From Croceivirga sp. (GTDB lineage Bacteria > Bacteroidota > Bacteroidia > Flavobacteriales > Flavobacteriaceae): a DNA stretch of 64,000 bases. The translations under genes and the position numbers were made by a program. The notes under the pieces are model-generated. The model was not told where the DNA came from, made no database searches, and saw only the letters and a list, made by a program, of their open reading frames with translations. The stretch spans positions 62,001 through 126,000 of the forward strand of contig JANQKR010000027.1 in assembly GCA_028281025.1 (NCBI GenBank), written 5' to 3'. Shown here one piece after another: positions 44,165 to 53,202 of this stretch; position 1 is the stretch's first letter, and every line of letters begins with the position of its first letter.

Positions 44165-46327
44165 TTACAAGTTATCCAACTGGTTGCTTTTCTTATCATC
44201 ACTCAAGGTCCAAAAGAAGCCCACAAAGAAGAAACTGTCCGCTGCGGGACGCACGGCCCTGCGTTCAAAAACCCCAACATTGTTGGGCGCATCCGCATAT
44301 TGGTAATTATTGATGTTGTTTATTCCCAAAATATTGTTTATCGAAAAGAACAGGATCTTTTGCTGATCGATCAAATAGGCCCAATTAAAGCTTAGATTTT
44401 GGAACGGTCTGGTCCTTTCGGCCAAAAACTCCGGTTTATTAGGGTTGTCATAAGGTCTCCCTGAACCATGTAGATAGGTTAACCCTATTTGTGAGCGGAG
44501 TTTGTCCGCCCAATATTTGGTCACAATTGAAAAACTGTGCTTCGGCGCAAAATTGGGAGTGGCCGCTTCGGGAAAGTTGCGAAAATCCCTTTCGGTATCC
44601 AAATAACTATAAGAAATCCAATAATCCAGGTTGTCTATACTTTTATTGTCCCGCCAAAAAATATCCAGTCCGGTGGCATATCCACTTCCGTTATTCGAAT
44701 ATTCAGAGTCGAACTGCGGAAATTGGGTATTGAACTTTACCAAATCATCGTAGTCTTTGTAAAAGGCCTCCGCGCGAAAGGTCTTCCCATCGTTTAAGTA
44801 CTGGTAATTAAAGATATAGTGCGATGTTTTTTCCGAGGTCACACTTCGATCATATTTAAGTACATCCCGTATGGGGTTCTGGTAAAAGTCACCATAGGCC
44901 ACAGAAAATTGGGAGAATTCCCCGCTTTTATAGGCCAATGACAATCTGGGGGAAATGGTCAATTCATCCAAAACCGAAGGACGCTCTGCCCTTCCCCCCA
45001 GCTTTAGGGCAAAATCGTTGCTAAAAAAGATATCCGTTTCCAAAAAACCTGCCCAAAGCACATCATCAAAACTACTTTCAAAAGAAAAACCGTCCGGTTG
45101 TTCCACGTTTTCCTTAAAATTGGTATGAAACACTTCGGCTCCCATATTTAACTCAAATCTATTACTGAAGCTTTTGGAGACCTTGGCTTTTAAATGACCC
45201 GCAGTTTCGTTGTTTTCTATGGCATTATCAAAGACCAGAATACTATTGGTGTCCCTGGATACGCTGGCCCCCAAGCTCACGCCCCAGTCGCTCTCGAAAA
45301 AATGTTTGTAACTGGAATTGAAATAGAGGTTGTTGTTCCGTAAACGAAAGCGGACAAAATCCTCGAAATTGATATCCTCCTGGTCAATATCCAAATTGGA
45401 ATAGTTGAAGCTTGTATACAATTTGAAGATGGTTCTATCGCCCTTGCTTCTAAAGACCCCTTCTCCCTGAATCGATTCAAAGGGTTTGTTCCATCGCACC
45501 CCTTGGGTGGAAGGTATTAAGGTCTCATAAGGGGCCAAATTGACGTATTGGGTGCTGAAACTTAGGGATTCCTTGCCCCAAATTTCGGTATGTCCCAATT
45601 GCGCCCCAACGGACATTGCCCCAATATCCGTTTTTTCCATATCGGGAACATCAATGGTATTCAATAACAGTACACTGGACAATGCTTGCCCGTATTCGGC
45701 GGAATAGCCCCCCGTGCTAAAGGTGATGCCCTTAAAAAGCATTGGGGAAAACCGACTTCTTGTCGGTATGTTCTGTGCAGTTCCAAAAAAAGGTTGGAAT
45801 ACCCTGATCCCATCAATAAATACCTGGGTTTCCTCAGCCCCACCACCCCTCACAAAAAGACGGCCGTCCTCGTTTATGGTGGTTGTCCCGGGAAGGGTCT
45901 GAAGCGCACCGACCACATCTGCCAAGGCTCCGGCTGTGGTTACAATGTCCAAAGGCTTTAAAACGGAAACCTTGGAATTGTCCCCGGCTTCGAAGGTTCC
46001 AGCCGTAAGGGTAACTCCCGTTAACTGATTAATCGCTTCGACCAATTTTATGTTGAGCTTCTGAAAATAGGAAACATCCCCCATTTCGTAGTGGGGGTCG
46101 TACCCCAAAACTGAAACGACCAGGGTTTGCGTTCCCGTTTCACCCGTTTCAAAGAAGAAAGCCCCGTTTTCATCCGTTGAGGCTCCATCATAGGTACCTT
46201 CCAAATACACATTGGCTCCGGAAATGCCATTTCCGGCCTTATCGGTGACTACTCCATTTATAGGGGTTTGGGCAGATGCAACCCAAACGGTAAGTAAGGT
46301 GGTTAAAAGTACGGTTAGGTTTTTCAT
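44165..46327 (-). CDS. TonB-dependent outer-membrane receptor
   Basis: A 720-residue receptor with a signal peptide (MKNLTVLLTTLLTVWVASAQ), a CarboxypepD_reg-like domain (residues 20-100: INGVVTDKAGNGISGANVYL), a plug domain with LPGTTTINEDGRLFVRGGGA and EETQVFIDGIRV, and a 22-stranded type barrel ending FFVGFFWTLSDDKKSNQLDN. The terminal residue pattern is less aromatic than usual. It imports a TonB-energised ligand, not identifiable here; no SusD partner is adjacent, so a polysaccharide locus is unlikely. ATG 46327 is chosen for the signal peptide. A putative LytTR operator lies 61 bases upstream. Confidence 0.94.
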   Translation of the reverse strand: MKNLTVLLTTLLTVWVASAQTPINGVVTDKAGNGISGANVYLEGTYDGASTDENGAFFFETGETGTQTLVVSVLGYDPHYEMGDVSYFQKLNIKLVEAINQLTGVTLTAGTFEAGDNSKVSVLKPLDIVTTAGALADVVGALQTLPGTTTINEDGRLFVRGGGAEETQVFIDGIRVFQPFFGTAQNIPTRSRFSPMLFKGITFSTGGYSAEYGQALSSVLLLNTIDVPDMEKTDIGAMSVGAQLGHTEIWGKESLSFSTQYVNLAPYETLIPSTQGVRWNKPFESIQGEGVFRSKGDRTIFKLYTSFNYSNLDIDQEDINFEDFVRFRLRNNNLYFNSSYKHFFESDWGVSLGASVSRDTNSILVFDNAIENNETAGHLKAKVSKSFSNRFELNMGAEVFHTNFKENVEQPDGFSFESSFDDVLWAGFLETDIFFSNDFALKLGGRAERPSVLDELTISPRLSLAYKSGEFSQFSVAYGDFYQNPIRDVLKYDRSVTSEKTSHYIFNYQYLNDGKTFRAEAFYKDYDDLVKFNTQFPQFDSEYSNNGSGYATGLDIFWRDNKSIDNLDYWISYSYLDTERDFRNFPEAATPNFAPKHSFSIVTKYWADKLRSQIGLTYLHGSGRPYDNPNKPEFLAERTRPFQNLSFNWAYLIDQQKILFFSINNILGINNINNYQYADAPNNVGVFERRAVRPAADSFFFVGFFWTLSDDKKSNQLDNL

Positions 46328-46667
46328 GACTGTTTGTTTTTTGATACCCCAAAAGTCATGTATTGGTCCAATCAAAGAAATTTAGGTCTACCCAATTGTA
46401 GCTTTATAGGGATGGATTGTATCCTGTCAAACAGCCAAAACCATAGTGTACCCATGGCTTTCGCGCATCTTTTTTTGATTCTAACCCTTTTATTATTAGA
46501 TTTTTAGTATATTATGAGAACTCAGAGTCATTCTTGCCCAGCGCAATCACAGAAGTTTCCCCGCATTGAATATCCGATCTCCGTAGCTGTACGGAAAATG
46601 TTTGGCCAATTCGCCAAATAGAAAGAATATCCTTTTATCTAAACACATAACCAATAAATCAAAGTAG
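46328..46667. other. Divergent regulatory region of receptor and secreted protein genes
   Basis: No gene is seen in 340 bases. It contains the putative LytTR operator at 46388-46421, oriented to the minus-strand receptor gene, and the unassigned promoter of the plus-strand gene at 46668. Confidence 0.6.
46388..46421 (-). promoter_or_regulatory. Putative LytTR operator, TonB-dependent receptor
   Basis: On the plus strand: CTACCCAATTGTA (46388-46400), 8 bases, GGGATGGATTGTA (46409-46421). The second half-site is identical in 13 of 13 bases to that upstream of the TPR-kinase operon, and the period is again exactly 21 bases. It ends 61 bases before the receptor start. Confidence 0.68.
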
Positions 46668-47432
46668 ATGAAAAAAACAGTTTTCGCGCTATTGCTAGTG
46701 CCCCTATTTGTCTTGGCACAGGAGCGCCAGGAAGAGCCCGTTTTTATGAACGTAATGATCACTCCAAATCCCGCTAAGATTTCAGAGTTCGAAGCAGGTC
46801 TCACTGCACACAACAAGAAGTACCATGCCACGGGAGCCAATGCAGTCCGGGTCTATTGGATTGCCAGTGGGGAGAATTCCGGCAAGTACATCTGGAGCAT
46901 GGGTCCCACTACTTGGGCGGCATTTGATGAATCCACCAATCCAAGCGGAGATCACGCCAAGGATTGGAATGCCAACGTAGCCCCTTACGCCAAAGCCGAA
47001 ATGGAAACTACCTACTGGAAAGGCGATGCCAAACATTCCAATTTCACCAAGGACTTTACCATGAAAAATCTTGCAATCTTTTATTTGGACATGAAACGAT
47101 TTAAGCAACAAGAGTTCATGTCCGTTTTGGGAAAAGTAACCCAGGTATTCAAGGAAAAAGATGCGGATGAGCAATGGGGTGTTTATTGGAATCAGTTGAA
47201 CAATAGGGACGGTAAGGATATGGTTTGGGTGAATTTCTTCGAATCCATGACCTGGATGGCCGAGGATAACATGTTCCCACAATGGTATGAAGAGGTCCAT
47301 GGGGAGGGGACCTTTACGGAGTTCCTCAAGGAATTTGAAGCTTCCACCCATAGCGACTACCAAGAACTGTGGGCCTTTAGAGATGATTTAAGTGGCTTAT
47401 CCGGAGAGGTGGTCGTTACCCAAAATCAATAA
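46668..47432 (+). CDS. Secreted protein with two similar alpha+beta halves
   Basis: A 254-residue exported protein (signal peptide MKKTVFALLLVPLFVLAQ). Residues about 25-110 and 130-225 look like two copies of one fold: EF...L, then VYW, then GK..(I/V)W, then a (T)TW.A.D motif (RVYWIASGENSGKYIWSMGP against WGVYWNQLNNRDGKDMVWVN). The pattern resembles dimeric alpha-beta barrel (ABM/NIPSNAP-like) domains. I do not recognise a named family. It is divergent from the TonB-dependent receptor and followed by a terminator. Confidence 0.8.
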   Translation: MKKTVFALLLVPLFVLAQERQEEPVFMNVMITPNPAKISEFEAGLTAHNKKYHATGANAVRVYWIASGENSGKYIWSMGPTTWAAFDESTNPSGDHAKDWNANVAPYAKAEMETTYWKGDAKHSNFTKDFTMKNLAIFYLDMKRFKQQEFMSVLGKVTQVFKEKDADEQWGVYWNQLNNRDGKDMVWVNFFESMTWMAEDNMFPQWYEEVHGEGTFTEFLKEFEASTHSDYQELWAFRDDLSGLSGEVVVTQNQ

Positions 47433-47453
47433 AAAACGGTTCCGCACCTATTC

Positions 47454-47478
47454 AAGGGCTCCTTAGGGGGCCTTTTTT
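47454..47478 (+). terminator. Rho-independent terminator
   Basis: AAGGGCTCC pairs with GGGGCCTTT (two G-T pairs) around the loop TTAG, followed by a T run. It ends the transcript of the secreted protein gene at 46668-47432. Confidence 0.8.
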
Positions 47479-47541
47479 ATGTTCAAACGTAGGTACAGCA
47501 TTAAATTTCCTATCTTACATACCACACCTAATCCAACCAAA

Positions 47542-49041
47542 ATGAGAAAAATAACACTCCTCATCCTGTTTTTTTTGGCAGTGACCATTGTATACGCCCA
47601 GAATTCCAAAAAGGTAAAAATACTTGATGGCATGATCCAACAAGGGATGACCGATTGGAAGATACCCGGTTTGGCTGCCGTTGTGGTTAAGGATGGCGAA
47701 GTGGTCTTTAAAAAGACCTATGGTATAAAAAGCATAGCAACCAAAGAAGCCGTAAATGGGCAGACCCTATTTGCCATGGCATCCACAACAAAGGCCATAG
47801 TGGCCATGGCCTTGGGAATTTTGGTGGATGAGGGCAAATTGGATTGGAACGATAAGGTTGTGGACCACTTGCCCAACTTTCAACTCTCCGATCCCTATAT
47901 TACCGCAGATGCCAGGGTAAAGGACCTGCTTACCCATAATTTGGGCATCGCCAATGCGGATGTGCTTTGGGTATTGGACAGCATTTCAACCGACCGTACC
48001 TTAAAACGGTTCAAACACACCAAAAAAATATATCCATTACGAGGTGGATTCACCTACCAAAACATTATGTATGCCGCTGCAGGAGAAGTCATTGCAGCGG
48101 TGAGCGGTATGCCTTGGGACCGTTTTATTGAAATGCGATTGTTCAAACCCTTAAACATGAACCGTTCCCAAACCAAAGCGGCCAACATTCCTAAAGTTGA
48201 AAACTCCGTAACGCCACATTATGATTTTGGGGAGGGTGGTGTTCAAGTGGTCGATCGAAACTATTCCGACCAAATCGGTGCTGCTGGGATGATGTGGTCC
48301 TGTATCGATGATATTTCGAATTACTTGAAGTTCATTTTGAACAAGGGTATACAAAACCAGGATACCATACTGCAACCCGGTACCTTTAAAACCTTGTTCC
48401 AGCCTCAAACCCTCATTCCAAAAAATCAATTTTACCCCACCACGAAACTCACCGAGCCCAATTGGTTGAGTTACGGGCTGGGATGGTTCCAACATGACTA
48501 CCGTGGACAGAAATTGGATTTTCATACCGGGAGTCTGCAAGGGCTTATTGCGATAGCAGGGGTGATACATGACAGAAATACTGCAGTTTATGTATTTGGA
48601 AATATGGATCATGCCGAATTACGACATGCCATTATGTATCAGGCCATGGATTTGTTTGCCTTTGATGACGAGGGTACCAATTGGCATCCCAAAATATTTG
48701 AGCTCTATGAAACCTTGAAAAAAGAAAGGATCACAGGGGCACAAAAGCTAATAGGGGCCCGTATGCCAAATACCAGCCCTTCTTTGGATTGGAATGCCTA
48801 TACGGGAAACTATCATCATCCCCTTTGTGGAACCCTGAAAATCACGTCCGATAACGAAACCCTGAAACTTGATTTCAATGAATTTCAACAAATAGAGGCC
48901 TCCCATTGGCATTTGGATACGTTTATGACCAAACCCAATAAACGATGGACATCCGCGTCGGAAATGGTTTTCCATATCAATGGGAAAGCCAAGGTCGAGT
49001 CCCTGGAATTCTCCGGGTATACCTTCACAAAATCGAATTAA
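47542..49041 (+). CDS. Secreted serine hydrolase, class C beta-lactamase-like
   Basis: A 499-residue exported protein (signal peptide ending VTIVYAQ). Catalytic motifs: SxxK as Ser81-Lys84 in ASTTKAIVAMAL, YxN with Tyr172 in FTYQNIMYAAAGE, and HTG in DFHTGSLQG. The last 110 residues form a lipocalin-like domain often attached to these enzymes (YTGNYHHPLCGTLKITSDNE). Members include beta-lactamases, esterases and D-aminopeptidases; with the D-aminoacylase-like gene 12 bases downstream, a D-peptide or peptidoglycan substrate is possible. ATG 47542 gives the signal peptide. Confidence 0.92.
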   Translation: MRKITLLILFFLAVTIVYAQNSKKVKILDGMIQQGMTDWKIPGLAAVVVKDGEVVFKKTYGIKSIATKEAVNGQTLFAMASTTKAIVAMALGILVDEGKLDWNDKVVDHLPNFQLSDPYITADARVKDLLTHNLGIANADVLWVLDSISTDRTLKRFKHTKKIYPLRGGFTYQNIMYAAAGEVIAAVSGMPWDRFIEMRLFKPLNMNRSQTKAANIPKVENSVTPHYDFGEGGVQVVDRNYSDQIGAAGMMWSCIDDISNYLKFILNKGIQNQDTILQPGTFKTLFQPQTLIPKNQFYPTTKLTEPNWLSYGLGWFQHDYRGQKLDFHTGSLQGLIAIAGVIHDRNTAVYVFGNMDHAELRHAIMYQAMDLFAFDDEGTNWHPKIFELYETLKKERITGAQKLIGARMPNTSPSLDWNAYTGNYHHPLCGTLKITSDNETLKLDFNEFQQIEASHWHLDTFMTKPNKRWTSASEMVFHINGKAKVESLEFSGYTFTKSN

Positions 49042-49053
49042 AAACCAGTACTT

Positions 49054-50730
49054 ATGAAAAAGCTAGTCAACCTGTTCCCCATTTTGCTTTTGGTTCTCGC
49101 CTGTAGCGAGCCACAAACGTTTGATGTGCTTATCAAAAATGGGCAGGTGATCGATGGTTCTGGAGAGACCTCTTATATCGGCAGTGTTGGAATCAATGCG
49201 GATACCATTGCCGCGGTAGGAAACCTTAAAAATGCAGTTGGGAAAACCGAAATAGATGCCGAGGGCCTTACCCTGGCCCCAGGATTTATCAATATGCTCA
49301 GTTGGGCAACGGAGTCCTTGCTGATCGATGGTACATCCGAGAGCGATATTCGGCAGGGGGTAACCCTGGAAGTTATGGGTGAAGGCTGGTCCATGGGGCC
49401 ATTGAACGCTAAAATGAAAGCGGAATCCCTAGCTTCCCAAAAAGACTACAAATACCATATTGACTGGACCACACTTGGGGAATATCTCCAGTCATTGGAA
49501 AATAGGGGAATCTCCTGCAATGTGGCTTCCTTTGTAGGGGCAACAACCCTTCGCATCCATGAATTGGAGTCCGAAAATCGACCACCCACACCCGAAGAAT
49601 TGGATCGGATGAAGGCATTGGCCAGAACCGCTATGGAAGAAGGTGCCATGGGAATCGGATCTTCACTCATCTATGCCCCCGCCTTTTATGCAGATACCCA
49701 GGAACTCATTGAACTGTGCAAGGTGGCGTCCGAATATGGGGGAATGTATATTTCGCATTTGCGCAGTGAAGGGGATTACTGGTTGGAAGCCATTGACGAA
49801 TTGATCCGTATCGCTGCGGAGGCAAATATCCCCGCGGAAATCTATCACTTAAAAGCCGGCGGTAAGGACAATTGGGGGAAATGGGAGGCTGCCATCGCGA
49901 AAATTGATTCGGCCAGAAGCGCTGGGCTAAAAATTACCACTGATATGTACACCTACACTGCTGGAGCTACCGGTCTGGATGCTTCCATGCCGCCCTGGGT
50001 GCAGGAAGGAGGGTATGGTAAATGGGCCAAACGTTTACAAGATCCCGCCATACGTAAAAAAGTGGCCCAGGAAATGCGGGCCAAAGGGGAGGGTTGGGAA
50101 AATCTTTATTTTGCCGCAGGTAGCCCGGAGAAGTTACTATTGAACGGGTTTCGCAACGACACTCTGCGTTATTTGACAGGAAGAACCTTGGGCGAGGTGG
50201 CCAAAATGCGTGGTACTTCCCCAGAGGAAACCGCTATGGACCTGGTAGTGCAGGACAGTAGTCGCGTGGGTACCGTTTATTTCTTGATGTCCGAGGAAAA
50301 TGTAAAAAAACAGATTGCCCTGCCCTACATGAGCTTTGGTTCCGACGCCGCCTCAATAGCTCCCGTTGTCCCTTTTACCAATTACAACCCCCATCCAAGG
50401 GCGTATGGAAATTTTTCCAGATTATTGGGAAAGTACGTCAGGGAAGAACAAATCATCCCTTTGGAGGAAGCTGTGCGAAAATTAAGTGCTTTACCGGCCA
50501 GTAACCTTAAGCTTAAAAAGCGGGGAATGGTCAAGGTAGGCAACTATGCGGACCTGGCCCTTTTTGATGCTACAACCATTTTGGACAAAGCTACCTTTGA
50601 AGAACCACATCAATTTGCCAAAGGTATGGTACATGTCTTTGTCAATGGTGAGCAAGTGCTGAAAGATGGCGAACATACAGGAGCTACCCCAGGTAGATTC
50701 ATTAAAGGACCGGGGTTTAAGGAGAACTAA
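49054..50730 (+). CDS. D-aminoacylase-like amidohydrolase, lipoprotein
   Basis: A 558-residue protein with lipobox LLVLAC (Cys17). It follows N-acyl-D-amino-acid deacylases: VLIKNGQVIDGSGE, THL-like ISHLRSEGDYWLEAIDELI in part, EIYHLKAGGKDNW with metal His and Lys, and FGSDAASIAP for the catalytic Asp. The normal HxH after the first beta-strand is absent (APGFINMLSWATESLL), and the Cys of GNCG is replaced in MGEGWSMGP, so the metal centre is changed. Probably removes acyl groups from D-amino acids or cleaves D-peptides at the membrane. Likely co-transcribed with the serine hydrolase. Confidence 0.9.
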   Translation: MKKLVNLFPILLLVLACSEPQTFDVLIKNGQVIDGSGETSYIGSVGINADTIAAVGNLKNAVGKTEIDAEGLTLAPGFINMLSWATESLLIDGTSESDIRQGVTLEVMGEGWSMGPLNAKMKAESLASQKDYKYHIDWTTLGEYLQSLENRGISCNVASFVGATTLRIHELESENRPPTPEELDRMKALARTAMEEGAMGIGSSLIYAPAFYADTQELIELCKVASEYGGMYISHLRSEGDYWLEAIDELIRIAAEANIPAEIYHLKAGGKDNWGKWEAAIAKIDSARSAGLKITTDMYTYTAGATGLDASMPPWVQEGGYGKWAKRLQDPAIRKKVAQEMRAKGEGWENLYFAAGSPEKLLLNGFRNDTLRYLTGRTLGEVAKMRGTSPEETAMDLVVQDSSRVGTVYFLMSEENVKKQIALPYMSFGSDAASIAPVVPFTNYNPHPRAYGNFSRLLGKYVREEQIIPLEEAVRKLSALPASNLKLKKRGMVKVGNYADLALFDATTILDKATFEEPHQFAKGMVHVFVNGEQVLKDGEHTGATPGRFIKGPGFKEN

Positions 50731-50742
50731 TGTAATTCGCCG

Positions 50743-50859
50743 GTGGACCCCATTGATATCGTAACCCTCGTCACCATCATCCTCTTTGCGAGGTTGGGGG
50801 TTCGCCTGTATAGGAGGTATCAAAAAATGAAGGACAAGGATGAAAACGGAGCCTCTTAA
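50743..50859 (+). CDS. Small single-pass membrane protein (38 residues)
   Basis: A GTG start 12 bases after the amidohydrolase stop opens 38 codons. The product has one hydrophobic helix (IDIVTLVTIILFARLGVRLY), then a basic and acidic tail (RRYQKMKDKDENGAS). The arrangement (short periplasmic end, helix, Arg-rich cytosolic flank) is that of a real small membrane protein, and the spacing fits translation after the amidohydrolase. No family recognised; short length keeps certainty low. Confidence 0.5.
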   Translation: MDPIDIVTLVTIILFARLGVRLYRRYQKMKDKDENGAS

Positions 50860-51170
50860 GAACAATCAACTTTCTTGGAAAAATCCAGCAACTTTTTATG
50901 CCAAGCCTTGCTTTACGGATGAAATAAACATCGCTATTTCCATCGGCACCGTTCGTGAAATGTGTAGCCCATAAAATCCTTGTAATACAGATTGCTTGGC
51001 CACAAAAACCAAAGCAGAAACCCATAATCAACCTTTTGACCTCCAGTGGCATCCGGGAAAGCTCCCAATACTCCAAAATAGCGGGTTTTCCACTAGTGCC
51101 GTATTGAGGTTTCCCTAGGGTATTGGTTAAATCATTATCTTGAGACCAACGAACCCCAACCCAAAGAATT
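50860..51170. other. Intergenic stretch without an assignable gene
   Basis: A minus-strand frame of 139 codons and a 44-codon plus-strand frame exist here, but neither shows a convincing start, signal or family pattern and the former overlaps the S9 gene start. The promoter of the S9 peptidase gene should be in the right half. Confidence 0.45.
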
Positions 51171-53198
51171 ATGAAAAACATGGTTTTCGCCCTCATCTAT
51201 ACCGCTGGACTATGCACCACCCTTGGGCAATCCAAATCCAACCTGGAACTATTGGATATATTCAATATGGAGTTTATTTCCGAACCGCAGATTTCTCCGG
51301 ATGGGAATCAAATTCTATATGTCCGTAACTTCAAGGATGTGATGACCGATAAAAACCTGTCCAATATTTGGGTGATAAACGCCGATGGTAGTAAAAATAG
51401 ACCCATCACCACTGGAAATCACAATGATTCCCACCCCAGATGGTCCAACGATGGAAAGAAAATCGTTTTTAAGTCCAATAGGAAGGATGACCGGACCAAA
51501 CTTTACTTAATGTGGATGGATACCAAGGAAATGGTTCCCTTGACCAATACGCCAAAAGCACCTGGCCAGATACGTTGGTCCCCGGATGATCGCTATTTGG
51601 CCTTTACCATGTTTGTGCCCAAAGAAAACAAATCAATTATAGAACTGCCCCCTAAACCTGAAGGGGCAAGTTGGAACAAACCGCCTATCTATATCGACAA
51701 ATTAAATTATAGGGGCGATGGCCAGGGGTACCTCAAAAGTGGGAATACGCAACTTTTCACGGTATCCGTTGATGGGGGTACGCCCAAGCAATGGACCTCC
51801 CAAAACTTTGACCACGGGGCACCGGAATGGTCAAAGGATGGTACCAAGCTTTATTTTTCCGCCAACTTTAATCCGGACGAGGCCCTTGAACCGCTGAACA
51901 GCGAGCTTTATGAACTCGATTTGAAAGATGGTAAAATAAGGGCATTGACAGACAGGTATGGACCGGATACCACTCCCAAAATAGCACCGGACGGCTCTAA
52001 AATTGCGTATTTGGGCCTGGACGATAAGCTTCAAGGGTATCAATTGACACAGCTGTACATCATGGATGTGGCCGGTGGTGCGCCACAACTTATTTCAGGT
52101 GATTTTGACCGTAGTATCGCCAATATTCAATGGGCGGATGATGCCAAAGGGATTTATTTTCAATATCATGATAAAGGGGAGACCAAAATTGCACATATTA
52201 CCTTAAAAGGAACCGTTACCGACAAAGTTGGAAAGGTTGGAGGCCTTTCATTGGGGAGGCCTTACAATGCTGGGGACTATACCGTATCTTCATCTGGGAA
52301 CATCGCCTATACTTTAGGGACTACCCAACATCCTGCGGACTTGGGATTTTACGGCAAGCGGGGCAGCAAAAGACTTACCTATGTGAACAATGATCTCTTT
52401 TCGTTCAAAGCGGTGGGCAATGTGGAGGAACTCTGGTGGAAATCTTCCCATGACCAAAGGGATATTCAAGGTTGGGTCGTAACCCCTCCCAATTTTGATC
52501 CCACCAAAAAATACCCGCTTATTCTTGAAATCCATGGGGGGCCTTTTCTTAGCTATGGTTCGGTTTATTCCGCAGAAATCCAAGCCTATGCAGCGGCAGG
52601 ATATGTGGTGCTCTATGCCAACCCCAGGGGAAGTGCCAGCTATGGCAGTGAATTTGGTAATCTTATCCATCACGATTATCCCAATCATGATTATGATGAT
52701 CTAATGTCCGGTGTGGACGCCGTTATCGCCAAGGGCTTTGTAGACCCAACCAATCTCTTTGTAACGGGTGGCAGCGGGGGCGGCGTATTGACCGCCTGGA
52801 TCGTGGGCAAAACGAATCGTTTTAAAGCAGCAGTTGTGGCGAAACCCGTTATCAACTGGACAAGTTTCGTTTTATATGCCGATGGGGCTGCTTTTTTCTC
52901 CAAGTATTGGTTTGGCAAAAAGCCCTGGGAAGACCCGGAAAACTATTTTAGGCGCTCTCCGTTGTCCTATGTGGCCAATGTCACCACACCGACCATGCTC
53001 CTTACGGGCGAGGAGGATTACAGGACCCCAATTGCGGAATCGGAACAGTTTTATACGGCCTTGAAGTTGGAAGGGGTGGAGACTGCCATGGTCCGTATAC
53101 CGGGTGCTTCGCACGGAATTGCCAACAAACCCAGTAATTTAATTGCCAAAATCGCCGGTATTTTGGCATGGTTTGATAAGCACAAAGCCCAGAAGTAG
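51171..53198 (+). CDS. Secreted S9-family prolyl oligopeptidase-like peptidase
   Basis: A 675-residue exported peptidase (signal peptide ending LCTTLGQ). A seven-bladed propeller (residues 25-400: ISPDGNQILYVRNFK, WSNDGKKIVFKSN, WSPDDRYLAF) precedes the alpha/beta hydrolase domain. Catalytic triad: Ser535 in TGGSGGGVLTAW, Asp616 in GEEDYRTP, His648 in PGASHGI. LEIHGGPFLSYGSVY carries the oxyanion region. It is of the acylaminoacyl-peptidase/DPP type and probably acts on short peptides in the periplasm. The next gene begins 4 bases after its stop. Confidence 0.94.
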   Translation: MKNMVFALIYTAGLCTTLGQSKSNLELLDIFNMEFISEPQISPDGNQILYVRNFKDVMTDKNLSNIWVINADGSKNRPITTGNHNDSHPRWSNDGKKIVFKSNRKDDRTKLYLMWMDTKEMVPLTNTPKAPGQIRWSPDDRYLAFTMFVPKENKSIIELPPKPEGASWNKPPIYIDKLNYRGDGQGYLKSGNTQLFTVSVDGGTPKQWTSQNFDHGAPEWSKDGTKLYFSANFNPDEALEPLNSELYELDLKDGKIRALTDRYGPDTTPKIAPDGSKIAYLGLDDKLQGYQLTQLYIMDVAGGAPQLISGDFDRSIANIQWADDAKGIYFQYHDKGETKIAHITLKGTVTDKVGKVGGLSLGRPYNAGDYTVSSSGNIAYTLGTTQHPADLGFYGKRGSKRLTYVNNDLFSFKAVGNVEELWWKSSHDQRDIQGWVVTPPNFDPTKKYPLILEIHGGPFLSYGSVYSAEIQAYAAAGYVVLYANPRGSASYGSEFGNLIHHDYPNHDYDDLMSGVDAVIAKGFVDPTNLFVTGGSGGGVLTAWIVGKTNRFKAAVVAKPVINWTSFVLYADGAAFFSKYWFGKKPWEDPENYFRRSPLSYVANVTTPTMLLTGEEDYRTPIAESEQFYTALKLEGVETAMVRIPGASHGIANKPSNLIAKIAGILAWFDKHKAQK

Positions 53199-53202
53199 GC
53201 CA

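Noticed and set aside
50777-51196. 139-codon minus-strand frame before the S9 peptidase
   Set aside because: It overlaps the S9 start, contains no recognisable domain and has atypical composition; most likely a chance frame.
11094-53198. Polysaccharide utilisation locus
   Set aside because: The TonB-dependent receptor has no SusD partner and no glycoside hydrolase cluster; BNR and propeller proteins alone do not make such a locus.
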